A DNA stretch of 64,000 nt from UBA4742 sp002403895 (lineage in GTDB: Bacteria > Actinomycetota > Acidimicrobiia > Acidimicrobiales > Acidimicrobilacustridaceae): assembly GCA_036823295.1 (NCBI GenBank), contig DAISGD010000001.1, forward strand, positions 62,001 through 126,000, written 5' to 3'. Under the pieces are notes generated by a model. The model ran no database searches. It saw only the letters and a list, made by a program, of their open reading frames with translations, and had not been told where the DNA came from. The position numbers and the translations under genes were made by a program. Below, in pieces: positions 8,028-16,676 of the stretch. Position 1 is the stretch's first letter. Each line of letters begins with the position of its first letter.

Positions 8028-10265
8028 CTAGGCCAACCGCAGGGACAGGGCGGCGGCGGTCTCCGGCCGGGCGAACAGGTACCCCTGCACCCGATCGCAC
8101 CCCAGTCGCACCAGCTCGGCCAACTGGGTGTCGGTCTCCACCCCTTCGGCGGTCACGCTCAACCCGAGCGACGAAGCCAACACCATGATGGCCTGCACGA
8201 TGGCGGTGTCATCCGGGTCATGGCCCAGGCCGTCCACGAACGACCGGTCGATCTTGAGGACGTGCACCGGGAAGCGCTTGAGATAGCTCAGCGACGAGTA
8301 ACCCGTTCCGAAGTCGTCGATGGCCAACTCCACGCCCAGCCCCCGCAGCTTCTCCAGCACCTCCAGGGAGGTCTCGGCGTCGGCCATGACCGTGGTCTCG
8401 GTGATCTCCAGGCACAGCTGCCCCGGATCGATCCCCGTCTCCCCCAGGATCGCTGTCACCTGGGAGAGCAGGTCGGGCTGACCGATCTGGCGGGCCGACA
8501 GGTTCACCCGCACCAGCATCCGATGCTCGGGGAACGCCGCCTGCCAGGCGACCTGCTGGACGCACGCCTCGCGCAACACCCACTGGCCGATGTCGAGGAT
8601 CAGACCCGTCTCTTCGGCGAGGTCGATGAACTCCGCCGCCGGCAGCAGGCCCCGGGTGGGGTGCTGCCACCGCACCAGCGCCTCGGCACCCAGGATCGTT
8701 CCCGACGAGATCTCGATCTCGGCCTGATAGTGGACCACCAACTCCCCGTTCTCGACCGCGTGGCGGAGCTCGATCTCGTCCTGCAGGCGCCGCCGGACCT
8801 TCAATCGCAACGTCTCGTCGAACACCTCGATACGGTCCCGGCCCAGTTCCTTGGCCGCATACAGGGCGGCGTCGGCGTGACGGAGCAGGTCATCGGCGGT
8901 CTCACGAGCATCGGCGGTGAACGCGATCCCCACGCTCGCCGTCGTGGTCACCTCGTGACCCTCGACCATGACCGGTCGGTTGAGTACCTTGCCCAGCTCC
9001 CGGGCGACAGTCACCGCTTCGGTCGACCCCGCCAGCCCGTCGACGAGTACCACCAGCTCGTCGCCGCCCATCCGGGCCAGCATCGAGCGCGGCGGGCGAG
9101 CTTCATCGATCCGCTTGGCCAGGGTGACCAGCAAGATGTCGCCCAGGCCGTGGCCGAGGGAGTCGTTGACGACCTTGAAGCGATCGAGATCGAACAAGAT
9201 GACGGCGAGCCCACCATCGGCCGGCTCGCGCCACATCCTCGACAGGGCCCGGGTCAGGTCGTCGAGGAACGCCCAACGGTTGGGCAGACCGGTGAGCGGG
9301 TCGTGACGGGCCTGGTGGGCGAGACGCCGCTCGGCCGCCTGGCGGGCCAACGCCTGGGACAAGATGCCGGCCGCCGAGCGCAGCGTGATGAGATGGCCGG
9401 CTGCGAACACGAACTCCCGGTTCACCGCTTCGAAGCACATGAAGCCGATCACCCGGCCTTGATCGGCCATGGGAACGGCAAGAGTGGAGCCCACCTTGCG
9501 CGCCTCGAACCAAGCTCGTTCCTCAGCCCAATCGTCGCCCAGTTCCGCCGCCGAGGCCACCGCCACCTCCTCGTTGCGGCGGATGGCACGCAGGAACGCC
9601 GAGCGACCATCCACCACCCGTGGCGTCTTGCGCTGCAGGGCGGGGACCGAGGGGGCCGCCCATTCGTGGGTGTTCACCCATTCGTTGGCGTCGACGTCGA
9701 AGAGCACGACCTCGACCCGGTCCACCCCGCCGAGACCGCTCATCTCTGACAGCGCCTGTTCGACCCCGTCGTCGAGGGCATCGGCCGACAGGTTCACGAA
9801 GGCGGATGCCAAGCGGACCAAGCGGGCCTCGTTGGCCAGACGGCTTCGCAGTTGCTGCTCCACATCGGTGGATGCCCCGATCTCGCGCAGCGTGACCAGG
9901 AACGACCCCAACGGCGCCACGTCGGGACCGCTCACGGCGTCCACACTGACCGCCAACCATTCGCCGGCGGCCACCCGGAGGCGGACGGGAGGCACCGCGG
10001 TGGTCCCCCGACGGCCGCCCCACTGGATCATGAGCCGAAGGACCCGCTCGAGATCATCGGGGTGGAGGAACTCGGCCAGGTTGTGGCCGACCACCATCTC
10101 CGGGTGATAGCCGGTGAGCGACGCCAGGGCGGGGCTGGCGAACGTGATCGTCCCGTCGTCCTCGAAGGCGACCAGCGCCTCATCGACGAACACCAGGAAC
10201 TGGGAGAGCTGAGCGCGCGTGATCAGAATCTCCGACCCGCGCTCCCCACCCCCCGGTGAAGTCAT
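8028..10265 (-). CDS. PAS-GAF-GGDEF-EAL cyclic di-GMP enzyme
   Basis: 745 residues. Order: PAS (~15-130), GAF-like sensor (~145-310), GGDEF (~325-485), EAL (~500-745). The GGDEF signature reads RMGGDELVV, so the final Phe is Leu, and the RxxD inhibitory site five residues upstream is absent (PPRS). The EAL domain is intact by inspection: GAEALVRW, NLSARQI, LEITETTVM, DDFGTGYSS, KIDRSFVDG and EGVET. Phosphodiesterase activity is therefore expected, while cyclase activity is possible but lacks feedback control. Cytoplasmic; no transmembrane segments. It follows a paralogous gene by 22 nt on the same strand and probably shares its transcript. GGGGGGCGG precedes ATG 10265. Confidence 0.9.
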   Translation of the reverse strand: MTSPGGGERGSEILITRAQLSQFLVFVDEALVAFEDDGTITFASPALASLTGYHPEMVVGHNLAEFLHPDDLERVLRLMIQWGGRRGTTAVPPVRLRVAAGEWLAVSVDAVSGPDVAPLGSFLVTLREIGASTDVEQQLRSRLANEARLVRLASAFVNLSADALDDGVEQALSEMSGLGGVDRVEVVLFDVDANEWVNTHEWAAPSVPALQRKTPRVVDGRSAFLRAIRRNEEVAVASAAELGDDWAEERAWFEARKVGSTLAVPMADQGRVIGFMCFEAVNREFVFAAGHLITLRSAAGILSQALARQAAERRLAHQARHDPLTGLPNRWAFLDDLTRALSRMWREPADGGLAVILFDLDRFKVVNDSLGHGLGDILLVTLAKRIDEARPPRSMLARMGGDELVVLVDGLAGSTEAVTVARELGKVLNRPVMVEGHEVTTTASVGIAFTADARETADDLLRHADAALYAAKELGRDRIEVFDETLRLKVRRRLQDEIELRHAVENGELVVHYQAEIEISSGTILGAEALVRWQHPTRGLLPAAEFIDLAEETGLILDIGQWVLREACVQQVAWQAAFPEHRMLVRVNLSARQIGQPDLLSQVTAILGETGIDPGQLCLEITETTVMADAETSLEVLEKLRGLGVELAIDDFGTGYSSLSYLKRFPVHVLKIDRSFVDGLGHDPDDTAIVQAIMVLASSLGLSVTAEGVETDTQLAELVRLGCDRVQGYLFARPETAAALSLRLA

Positions 10266-10287
10266 GCGCGTCCGCCCCCCATGGTGA

Positions 10288-13200
10288 TCACCGCGGTTCG
10301 CCCCCCATTGGGTAGGGAGTGCGAACGTCCCACAGCCGTGCCGCCGGCCCGGGGCGTGCGAACATGAAGCCCTGGGCGCGGTCGCATCCCAGGCGGCGCA
10401 GTTCGGCGAGCTGCCGCTCAGTCTCGACGCCTTCGGCCACCACCCGCAGCCCCAAGGCCCGACCCAGGCTGATGATGGCAGTCACGATGGCGGTGTCTTC
10501 GGGGTCATCGCCCAAGCCGTCGACGAAGGATCGGTCGATCTTGAGCACATCGACGGGGAAGCGCTTGAGGTAGCTGAGCGACGAGTACCCGGTGCCGAAG
10601 TCGTCGATGGCCAGTTCCACCCCTAGGCCCCGCAAGGCCTGGAGCACCTTCAGACCGGCAGCCGGGTCGGCCATGAGCGCGGTCTCGGTGATCTCCAGAC
10701 AGAGGCTCGACGAGTCGATCCCGCCCTGGTCGAGGGCGGCGATCACCAAGTCGACCAAGTCGGGCTGGGCGATCTGGCGGGCCGACAGGTTGACCCGGAT
10801 CATGAGCTTGAAGTCGGGACGTTGGCGATGCCACTCCCCCGCTTGGCGACAAGCCTCCTCGAGTACCCATGCCCCCAGATCGAGGATGAGGCCGGAGTCC
10901 TCGGCCAGCTCGATGAAGGCACCGGCCTCGAGCAGGCCATCGACAGGGTGGTGCCAGCGGGCCAAGGCTTCGGCCCCCACCATCATGCCGGTGTCGAGCG
11001 ACAGTTCGGGCTGGTAGAAGACCTCGATCTCGCCCATGTCCAGCGCCCGGCGGAGGTACGTCTCGGTGCGCAGCCGTTCGGTGGCCTGCGTTCGCAATTC
11101 CTCGTCGAAGATCTCGAAGCGGTCACGACCACGGGCCTTGGCCAGGTACATGGCCGCATCCGCGTCCCGGAGCAGACCGTCGGCGGTGTCCTCCTCGGTC
11201 GTGGTGATGGCGATGCCGATGCTGACGGTGGTGAACACCTCGTTGCCGTCCACTATCACCGGCTCCTTCAGCGCGGCGTGGATGCGCTGGGCCAGCCGGA
11301 CCGGCTCGTGGGTGTCCTCGATGCCCTCGATGAGCACCACGAACTCGTCGCCCCCGAGGCGGGCCACGATGTCGGTGGGTCGCAAGGCCGCCAGCAGGCG
11401 GTCGGCGATGGCGTAGAGCAACTGGTCGCCGGCGGTGTGGCCCAGCGAGTCGTTGACCACCTTGAACCGGTCCAGATCCAGGAACAACAGGGCCACCGTG
11501 CCCGCCGGCCGGTCCCGGCGGGCCAGGATGCGGGCCAGTTGGTCGAGCAGCAGCGCCCGGTTGGCCAGGCCCGTCAACGGGTCGTGCAACGCCTGGTGGG
11601 CCAGCTCGGCCTCGGTCCGCTTCAGGGCGGTGATGTCGGTGGTCATGACCAGCACGTGCTCGACCACCCCGTCCTCGCCGATCTCGGGGACGGCACGCGA
11701 CTGGTACCACTGGGTCTGGCCGTCGGCCACGACCTCCCACTCCGTGTCGAGCCGATAGCCCGACTCGAACACCTGGCGGACCGAGCGTTCCCACCGGAGA
11801 TCGTCCTGCAGGCCGAAGACCTGGGTGGTCTCGCCCAGCACCCCACCGAGCTGGACGCTGGTGGCCCGCTCCAGCGGTGGGCTGGCATAGATGAGGCGCA
11901 TGTCCCGGTCGAAGCGCGTGACCAGAGCCGGCGAGTTCTCCACCAGCGTCCGGTACCGCTCCTCACTGGCCCGCAGTTCGACTTCCTGGCGATGGCGCTC
12001 GGTGATGTCCTCGACGTGAGACACCGCGTAGCGAAGCTTGCCGTCCCCGCTACGCACCAACGAGATGTGGAGTCGCACCCACAGGAGAGCCCCATCGGGT
12101 CGCACGACCCGCAGCTCCAGGCTCAGCTGCTCGACGCCGCCGAGTACGGCCCTCAGAAGCTCGGCGGTGAAGACCTCACGGTCGTCCCCGTGCACCAGGT
12201 CGATGGCGGGCACGCCGATCAGCTCTGCCTCGGGGCGACCCACGAGCTCGCAGAAGGTCGGGTTCACCTGGATGTGGCGACCGTCGGGACCGCTCAACAC
12301 CATGCCCAGGGGGGCGTTGATGAACGCGAGCCCGAAGCGCTGCTCGGCGTCACTACGGGCCAGCGCCTGCGAGATGATACCCGCCGCCGAGCTGAGCACC
12401 GAGATGTGGTCGTCGCTCCAGATGCGCTCCCGCTCAACGAGGTCGAAGCCGATGAAGCCGATGAGGCGACCCTCGTCCGCCAGCGGCACCGCCAGCACCG
12501 ACCGCGCCCCTTCGGGCTTGAGCAGGGCGATCTCGTGGCGCCATTGCTCACCGAGGTCGGCGACGCGGGCGATGTAGATGGCCTCCAACCGCTCGAGGGT
12601 GCCCATCCATTCGGGGATGTCGTGGCGGGGGACGGCCCGCAGCGCGTCGATCTCGCTCGAGACCTCCGCCGCCGTCCACTCATGCGTGTTCTCCACGGTG
12701 CCCTGGTCGTCGTGGCAGACGAAGACGTAGGCCCGATCCACCCCGACGAACGTGGCGATGTCAGCGAGGGCACCGGAGATGCAGGCGTCCACCTCGTGGG
12801 CGGGTCGGTGGATGAACGACGAGGCCACCCGGGTGAGGAGATCTTCGAAGGCCAACCGCTGGCGGAGCGCGTCCAGGGTGTGGCCACGATCCCCGGCGTC
12901 TCGCAGAATGACGGCCCGGTACCCCATGGCGTCGAGGGCGGGGCCGGCGTGGATGAACAACAGGGCTTCCCGCCACCCTTCATCGGCGTGGCGGAGCAGC
13001 ACCCGGTTGCCCACCTCATGGTGGCCGTGCCGACGGGCCAGCTTGGTCAGGAGCTCGGGCCCCTCGTCTTGGCGGAGGAGGTCGACGATGTTGTGACCCA
13101 GGACCTGTTCCTGATCGAATCCCAACAGGGCGTGGACGGCGGGGCTCACGTAGCCGATGGTCCCGTCGGTGGCGACGGTCATGACCACGTCGCCGACCTG

Positions 13201-13404
13201 GGCCAGGGTCTCGTCGAGCTGGACCCGCGTGATCAGGGCGCCGACCCCGAGACCGGGTCGTCCAGCGCTTTCCGTGGTTGGACTATCACTCTCCACTACA
13301 TCAACCGAGCCCGGCGGACCCTCCCGAACCGGAGACGCGAGGCCAGAGGCTCGCTCCCTGGTCGTGCCGGCTCCCGCCTGGAAGTCGGTGGATACTTCGG
13401 GCAC
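10288..13404 (-). CDS. Multi-PAS-GAF-GGDEF-EAL cyclic di-GMP enzyme
   Basis: 1,038 residues from GTG 13404, chosen because GGGAGG lies 7 nt upstream; longer in-frame versions would run into the divergent glycosidase gene. Order: PAS (~60-150), GAF (~175-340), PAS with PAC (~345-465), PAS (~470-590), GGDEF (~600-760), EAL (~775-1025). The GGDEF block is canonical (RLGGDEFVVL) and preceded by RPTD, a product-inhibition I-site. EAL motifs are complete: GAEALARW, LEITETALM, DDFGTGYSS, KIDRSFVDG, EGVET. It is a paralogue of the gene downstream, longer by two PAS domains. No membrane segments are seen, so it senses cytoplasmic signals, possibly through haem, flavin or small ligands; which cannot be told. 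Confidence 0.9.
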   Translation of the reverse strand: MPEVSTDFQAGAGTTRERASGLASPVREGPPGSVDVVESDSPTTESAGRPGLGVGALITRVQLDETLAQVGDVVMTVATDGTIGYVSPAVHALLGFDQEQVLGHNIVDLLRQDEGPELLTKLARRHGHHEVGNRVLLRHADEGWREALLFIHAGPALDAMGYRAVILRDAGDRGHTLDALRQRLAFEDLLTRVASSFIHRPAHEVDACISGALADIATFVGVDRAYVFVCHDDQGTVENTHEWTAAEVSSEIDALRAVPRHDIPEWMGTLERLEAIYIARVADLGEQWRHEIALLKPEGARSVLAVPLADEGRLIGFIGFDLVERERIWSDDHISVLSSAAGIISQALARSDAEQRFGLAFINAPLGMVLSGPDGRHIQVNPTFCELVGRPEAELIGVPAIDLVHGDDREVFTAELLRAVLGGVEQLSLELRVVRPDGALLWVRLHISLVRSGDGKLRYAVSHVEDITERHRQEVELRASEERYRTLVENSPALVTRFDRDMRLIYASPPLERATSVQLGGVLGETTQVFGLQDDLRWERSVRQVFESGYRLDTEWEVVADGQTQWYQSRAVPEIGEDGVVEHVLVMTTDITALKRTEAELAHQALHDPLTGLANRALLLDQLARILARRDRPAGTVALLFLDLDRFKVVNDSLGHTAGDQLLYAIADRLLAALRPTDIVARLGGDEFVVLIEGIEDTHEPVRLAQRIHAALKEPVIVDGNEVFTTVSIGIAITTTEEDTADGLLRDADAAMYLAKARGRDRFEIFDEELRTQATERLRTETYLRRALDMGEIEVFYQPELSLDTGMMVGAEALARWHHPVDGLLEAGAFIELAEDSGLILDLGAWVLEEACRQAGEWHRQRPDFKLMIRVNLSARQIAQPDLVDLVIAALDQGGIDSSSLCLEITETALMADPAAGLKVLQALRGLGVELAIDDFGTGYSSLSYLKRFPVDVLKIDRSFVDGLGDDPEDTAIVTAIISLGRALGLRVVAEGVETERQLAELRRLGCDRAQGFMFARPGPAARLWDVRTPYPMGGEPR

Positions 13405-13554
13405 GGACTGCCCTCCCGTCCGGTTTTCGTGAACGCTGAGTGTAGTTCCTCCCTCTATCGGCTTCCCGAAGCGCGTTCTGAGGAGTCTGGCGTCACACCC
13501 TGTCGACGAGTGGGCTGAAGCTGACCACCGGAGCCGGGTATGGCCCCGCTCCGG

Positions 13555-13560
13555 TAGCGT
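13555..13560 (+). promoter_or_regulatory. Leaderless -10 element of the family 2 glycosidase gene
   Basis: TAGCGT, 6 nt before GTG 13567, with no ribosome binding site in between. Confidence 0.45.
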
Positions 13561-13566
13561 GCGCCA

Positions 13567-15762
13567 GTGGGCACCGACGTCGATCTCTCGGGCACCTGGC
13601 GGGCCGCGGCGGGCGACGAGGAGGCCCGGCGGGACTACCACGACCCCTCCTACGACGACGGGGACTGGGCCCTCATCACCGTGCCCGGCCACTGGCGCTC
13701 GAACCCGGCGTTCGCCGAGCGGGATGGGTCGGTGCTCTACCGCACCACGTTCGAGACCCCCGAGCCGTTCGGTCCAGCCGCCGGACCGCGACGCACCTGG
13801 CTCGTCCTCGATGGCGTCTTCTACACGAGCGACGTGTGGTTGGACGGCACCTACCTGGGTGACACCGAGGGGTACTTCTTCCCCCACTCATTCGAAGTGA
13901 CCGAACCCCTCGACGCCGCCGCCCAGCACGCCCTGGCGGTGGAGGTGGCCTGCCCCCGCCCAGTCGACCTGACGGCCAAGCGCAACCTGACCGGCGTCTT
14001 CCAGCACTGGGACCTCCTCGACCAGGACTGGAACCCCGGTGGCATCTGGCGTCCCGTGCGCCTGGAGCAGTCCGGGCCGGTACGAGTCCGACACTGGCGC
14101 GTCCGCTGCGGGGACGTCACCGACGAGCGGGCCATCGTGTCGTTGCGGGCCGTGCTCGACACCGTCGATGCTCGCACCGTCGAACTGGTCACGACCATCA
14201 CCCCCCTCGACGAACACTCGGGTAGGGGACCCACAGTGAGCCGCGAATCGCGACCGTTGGCCGCCGGGGAGAACCGGGTCGAGTGGTTCGTCTCGATACC
14301 CGAGCCAGATCGCTGGTGGCCCCACGCCCTCGGCGACCAACCCCGCTACGACGTCGAGGTGGAGATCCGCACCGACGACGGAGCGGTGAGCGATGTGCGC
14401 ACCCGGGCCATCGGGCTCCGCACCGTCGAGGTGCGCGACTGGATCTGGTCGATCAACGGCGAGCGACTCTTCCTCAAGGGCGCCAACCAGGGCCCGACCC
14501 GAATGGCCCTGGCCGAAGCCACGCCCGACGAGCTGGCCGGCGACGTGGGCCTGGCCGTCGACGCCGGGCTCGACTTCCTCCGAATCCACGCGCACATCAC
14601 GCGCCCCGAGCTCTACAACGCCGCCGATGAAGCCGGGCTCCTGATCTGGCAGGACCTCCCCCTGCAGTGGGGGTACAGCCGGACGGTGCGGCACCAAGCC
14701 CGCCGCCAGGCCCGCGAGGCCGTCGACCTGCTGGCCCACCATCCGTCGATCTTCGTGTGGTGCGGCCACAACGAGCCGATGGCGCTCGACATCGAGCCGG
14801 CCACCCTGGCCGACCCGGGGCGGCGACGGCGATTGATCGCCCGCATGGCCGCCGCTCAGGCCCTGCCCACCTGGAACCGGACTCTGCTCGACCGGGCGGT
14901 GAAGACCGTGCTGGAACGCAACGACGGGACGAGGCCGGTCGTCGCTCATTCCGGCGTGCTCCCCCACCTTCCCCAGCTCGACGGGACCGACAGCCACCTG
15001 TATCTGGGCTGGTACGTAGGCGACGAGCGCGACTTCCCCAGTCTCGCCGCGCATTGGCCGCGTCTCGCCCGCTTCGTCACCGAGTTCGGTGCCCAGGCCG
15101 TACCCGAGACCGATGAATTCCTCGAGGCCGGACGGTGGCCAGATCTCGATTGGACCCTGCTGGCCCGCCGTCACGCCCTGCAGAAGGTGCAGTTCGACCG
15201 CTACGTCCCACCCGCGGCCTACTCCAGCTATGCCGACTGGAAGGCCGAGACCCAGGCCTACCAAGCCCGCCTCATCCGCTATCACATCGAGACGCTGCGA
15301 CGACTGAAATACCGGCCCACCGGCGGTTTCGCGTTGTTCTGCTTCGCCGACAGCTCCCCGGCAGTGACGTGGTCGGTCCTCGATCACGAGCGCCGACCCA
15401 AGCCCGGCTACGAGGCTCTCCGTGACGCGTGCCGACCCGTCATCATCGTGGCCGACCGGCCGCCCAGCCATGTCCATCCTGGCGACCGGCTCGTGCTCGA
15501 CCTCCACGCCATCAGCGACGCAACCATCTCTCATAGCGATATTGTTGTGAGTGCTCATCTGTCCCATGGAACGGAGCGCTGGCATGCCTGGGCGTGGCAA
15601 GGGGACCTCCCCGCCGACAGTTGCGTGCGAGTCGGCACCATCGACGTCGAGGTCCCCGACATCGACGAACCCCTCGTCATCGATCTGGAACTCGAAGGCG
15701 ATGGGCTCCACGTCACCAACCGCTACGGCACATGGGTGCGCGGCGGCGACCACGAGCACTGA
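13567..15762 (+). CDS. Glycoside hydrolase family 2 protein (beta-mannosidase/beta-galactosidase-like)
   Basis: 731 residues. Typical family 2 layout: sugar-binding jelly-roll domain (~1-170, with WLDGTYLGDTEGYF), immunoglobulin-like domain (~180-290), TIM barrel (~295-600) and a C-terminal beta domain. Family blocks: GANQGP, DFLRIHAHI, IWQDLPLQW; the acid/base is Glu403 in WCGHNEP and the nucleophile Glu506 in VTEFGAQ. There is no signal peptide, so it works on imported oligosaccharides. The IWQDLPLQW block resembles beta-mannosidases more than LacZ, but specificity is not settled by sequence. It stands alone between the cyclic di-GMP genes (divergent) and sdhC (135 bp downstream), with no sugar transporter nearby. 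Confidence 0.85.
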   Translation: MGTDVDLSGTWRAAAGDEEARRDYHDPSYDDGDWALITVPGHWRSNPAFAERDGSVLYRTTFETPEPFGPAAGPRRTWLVLDGVFYTSDVWLDGTYLGDTEGYFFPHSFEVTEPLDAAAQHALAVEVACPRPVDLTAKRNLTGVFQHWDLLDQDWNPGGIWRPVRLEQSGPVRVRHWRVRCGDVTDERAIVSLRAVLDTVDARTVELVTTITPLDEHSGRGPTVSRESRPLAAGENRVEWFVSIPEPDRWWPHALGDQPRYDVEVEIRTDDGAVSDVRTRAIGLRTVEVRDWIWSINGERLFLKGANQGPTRMALAEATPDELAGDVGLAVDAGLDFLRIHAHITRPELYNAADEAGLLIWQDLPLQWGYSRTVRHQARRQAREAVDLLAHHPSIFVWCGHNEPMALDIEPATLADPGRRRRLIARMAAAQALPTWNRTLLDRAVKTVLERNDGTRPVVAHSGVLPHLPQLDGTDSHLYLGWYVGDERDFPSLAAHWPRLARFVTEFGAQAVPETDEFLEAGRWPDLDWTLLARRHALQKVQFDRYVPPAAYSSYADWKAETQAYQARLIRYHIETLRRLKYRPTGGFALFCFADSSPAVTWSVLDHERRPKPGYEALRDACRPVIIVADRPPSHVHPGDRLVLDLHAISDATISHSDIVVSAHLSHGTERWHAWAWQGDLPADSCVRVGTIDVEVPDIDEPLVIDLELEGDGLHVTNRYGTWVRGGDHEH

Positions 15763-15897
15763 CACCCCTGCGGTGTCGGCCGGGTTCGCACCACGGGTTC
15801 ACCGCTGGCTAGCGTCTCGTTCGGTTCGACCGGGCACGTATTGTCGCGCCTGTTTCGTCCTCCGCCACACGTCAGATTCCGATCGGGGGGTCCGTTT

Positions 15898-16665
15898 GTG
15901 ACCGCTACGCAGCCTGCACGACCGCTCAGCCCGGACATCTCGGTCAAGCCGCTGCGAACGCGGCCGTCGCGCCGAAAGCCGTTCTTCGTTGAGCTGTGGC
16001 AGACCGCCGTCGGCAAGAAATGGATCATGGCGATCACCGGCGTCATGTTGATGGGGTTCGTATTCGCTCACGCCGTCGGCAACCTGAAGATGTACCTCGG
16101 CCCGGCTGACTTTGACCACTACAGCGAATTCTTGCGGGAGATCCTCGTACCGATCCTGCCCCGCACCATCTTCTTGTGGCTGTTGCGCATCGGCCTGATC
16201 GCCGCCTTCGTGTTCCACATCTGGGCCGCGGCCTCGCTCACCGCCATGAACCGCAAGGCGAACGCGCCCTATGTGAGCCGCCGCGACTACGTGGCCGCCA
16301 ACTTCGCGGCCCGCACCATGCGGTGGACCGGCATCATCATCCTGCTCTTCCTGATCTGGCACCTGGCCGACCTGACCTGGGGCCTCAAGCCCATCGCCCC
16401 GTCGGACTGGACCCGGGGCGAGGCGTTCAACAACGTCACCGAGAGCCTCGAGCGGGTGGGGGTGGCCATCTTCTACGTCATCGCCAACATCGCCCTGGGC
16501 ATCCATCTGTTCCATGGCTCCTGGAGCCTGTTCCAGAGCCTCGGGCTGAACAACCCTCGCTTCAACAAGGCCCGGCGCTACTTCGCCACGGGCTTCGCCG
16601 TGTTGGTGGCGGCCATGAACATCAGCTTCCCGATCATGATCCAGGCCGGCGTCGTCGCCGGCTGA
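15898..16665 (+). CDS. sdhC: Succinate dehydrogenase cytochrome b558-type membrane subunit
   Basis: 255 residues from GTG 15898, preceded by GGGGGG at 7 nt; an upstream TTG would only add a proline- and arginine-rich extension. Five hydrophobic segments (around ITGVMLMGFVFAHAVG, TIFLWLLRIGLIAAFVF, GIIILLFLIWHLADL, VAIFYVIANIALGIH, FAVLVAAMNISFPI) fit the single-subunit, di-haem anchor of the Bacillus/actinobacterial menaquinone type. Histidines within these segments are candidate haem ligands. It anchors SdhA and SdhB to the membrane and passes electrons to quinone. First gene of sdhCAB; 11 nt to sdhA. Confidence 0.9.
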   Translation: MTATQPARPLSPDISVKPLRTRPSRRKPFFVELWQTAVGKKWIMAITGVMLMGFVFAHAVGNLKMYLGPADFDHYSEFLREILVPILPRTIFLWLLRIGLIAAFVFHIWAAASLTAMNRKANAPYVSRRDYVAANFAARTMRWTGIIILLFLIWHLADLTWGLKPIAPSDWTRGEAFNNVTESLERVGVAIFYVIANIALGIHLFHGSWSLFQSLGLNNPRFNKARRYFATGFAVLVAAMNISFPIMIQAGVVAG

Positions 16666-16676
16666 GGAGCGAACCC

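Noticed and set aside
10822..13518. Long plus-strand open frames opposite the GGDEF-EAL genes (also opposite guaA, pcrA and others)
   Set aside because: They are antisense shadows typical of high-G+C codon bias: no motifs, abnormal composition rich in H, Q and R, and they lie over well-supported genes.
13405..13887. 161-residue N-terminal extension of the longer GGDEF-EAL protein
   Set aside because: It overlaps the divergent glycosidase gene, has low-complexity composition, and GTG 13404 has a good ribosome binding site.
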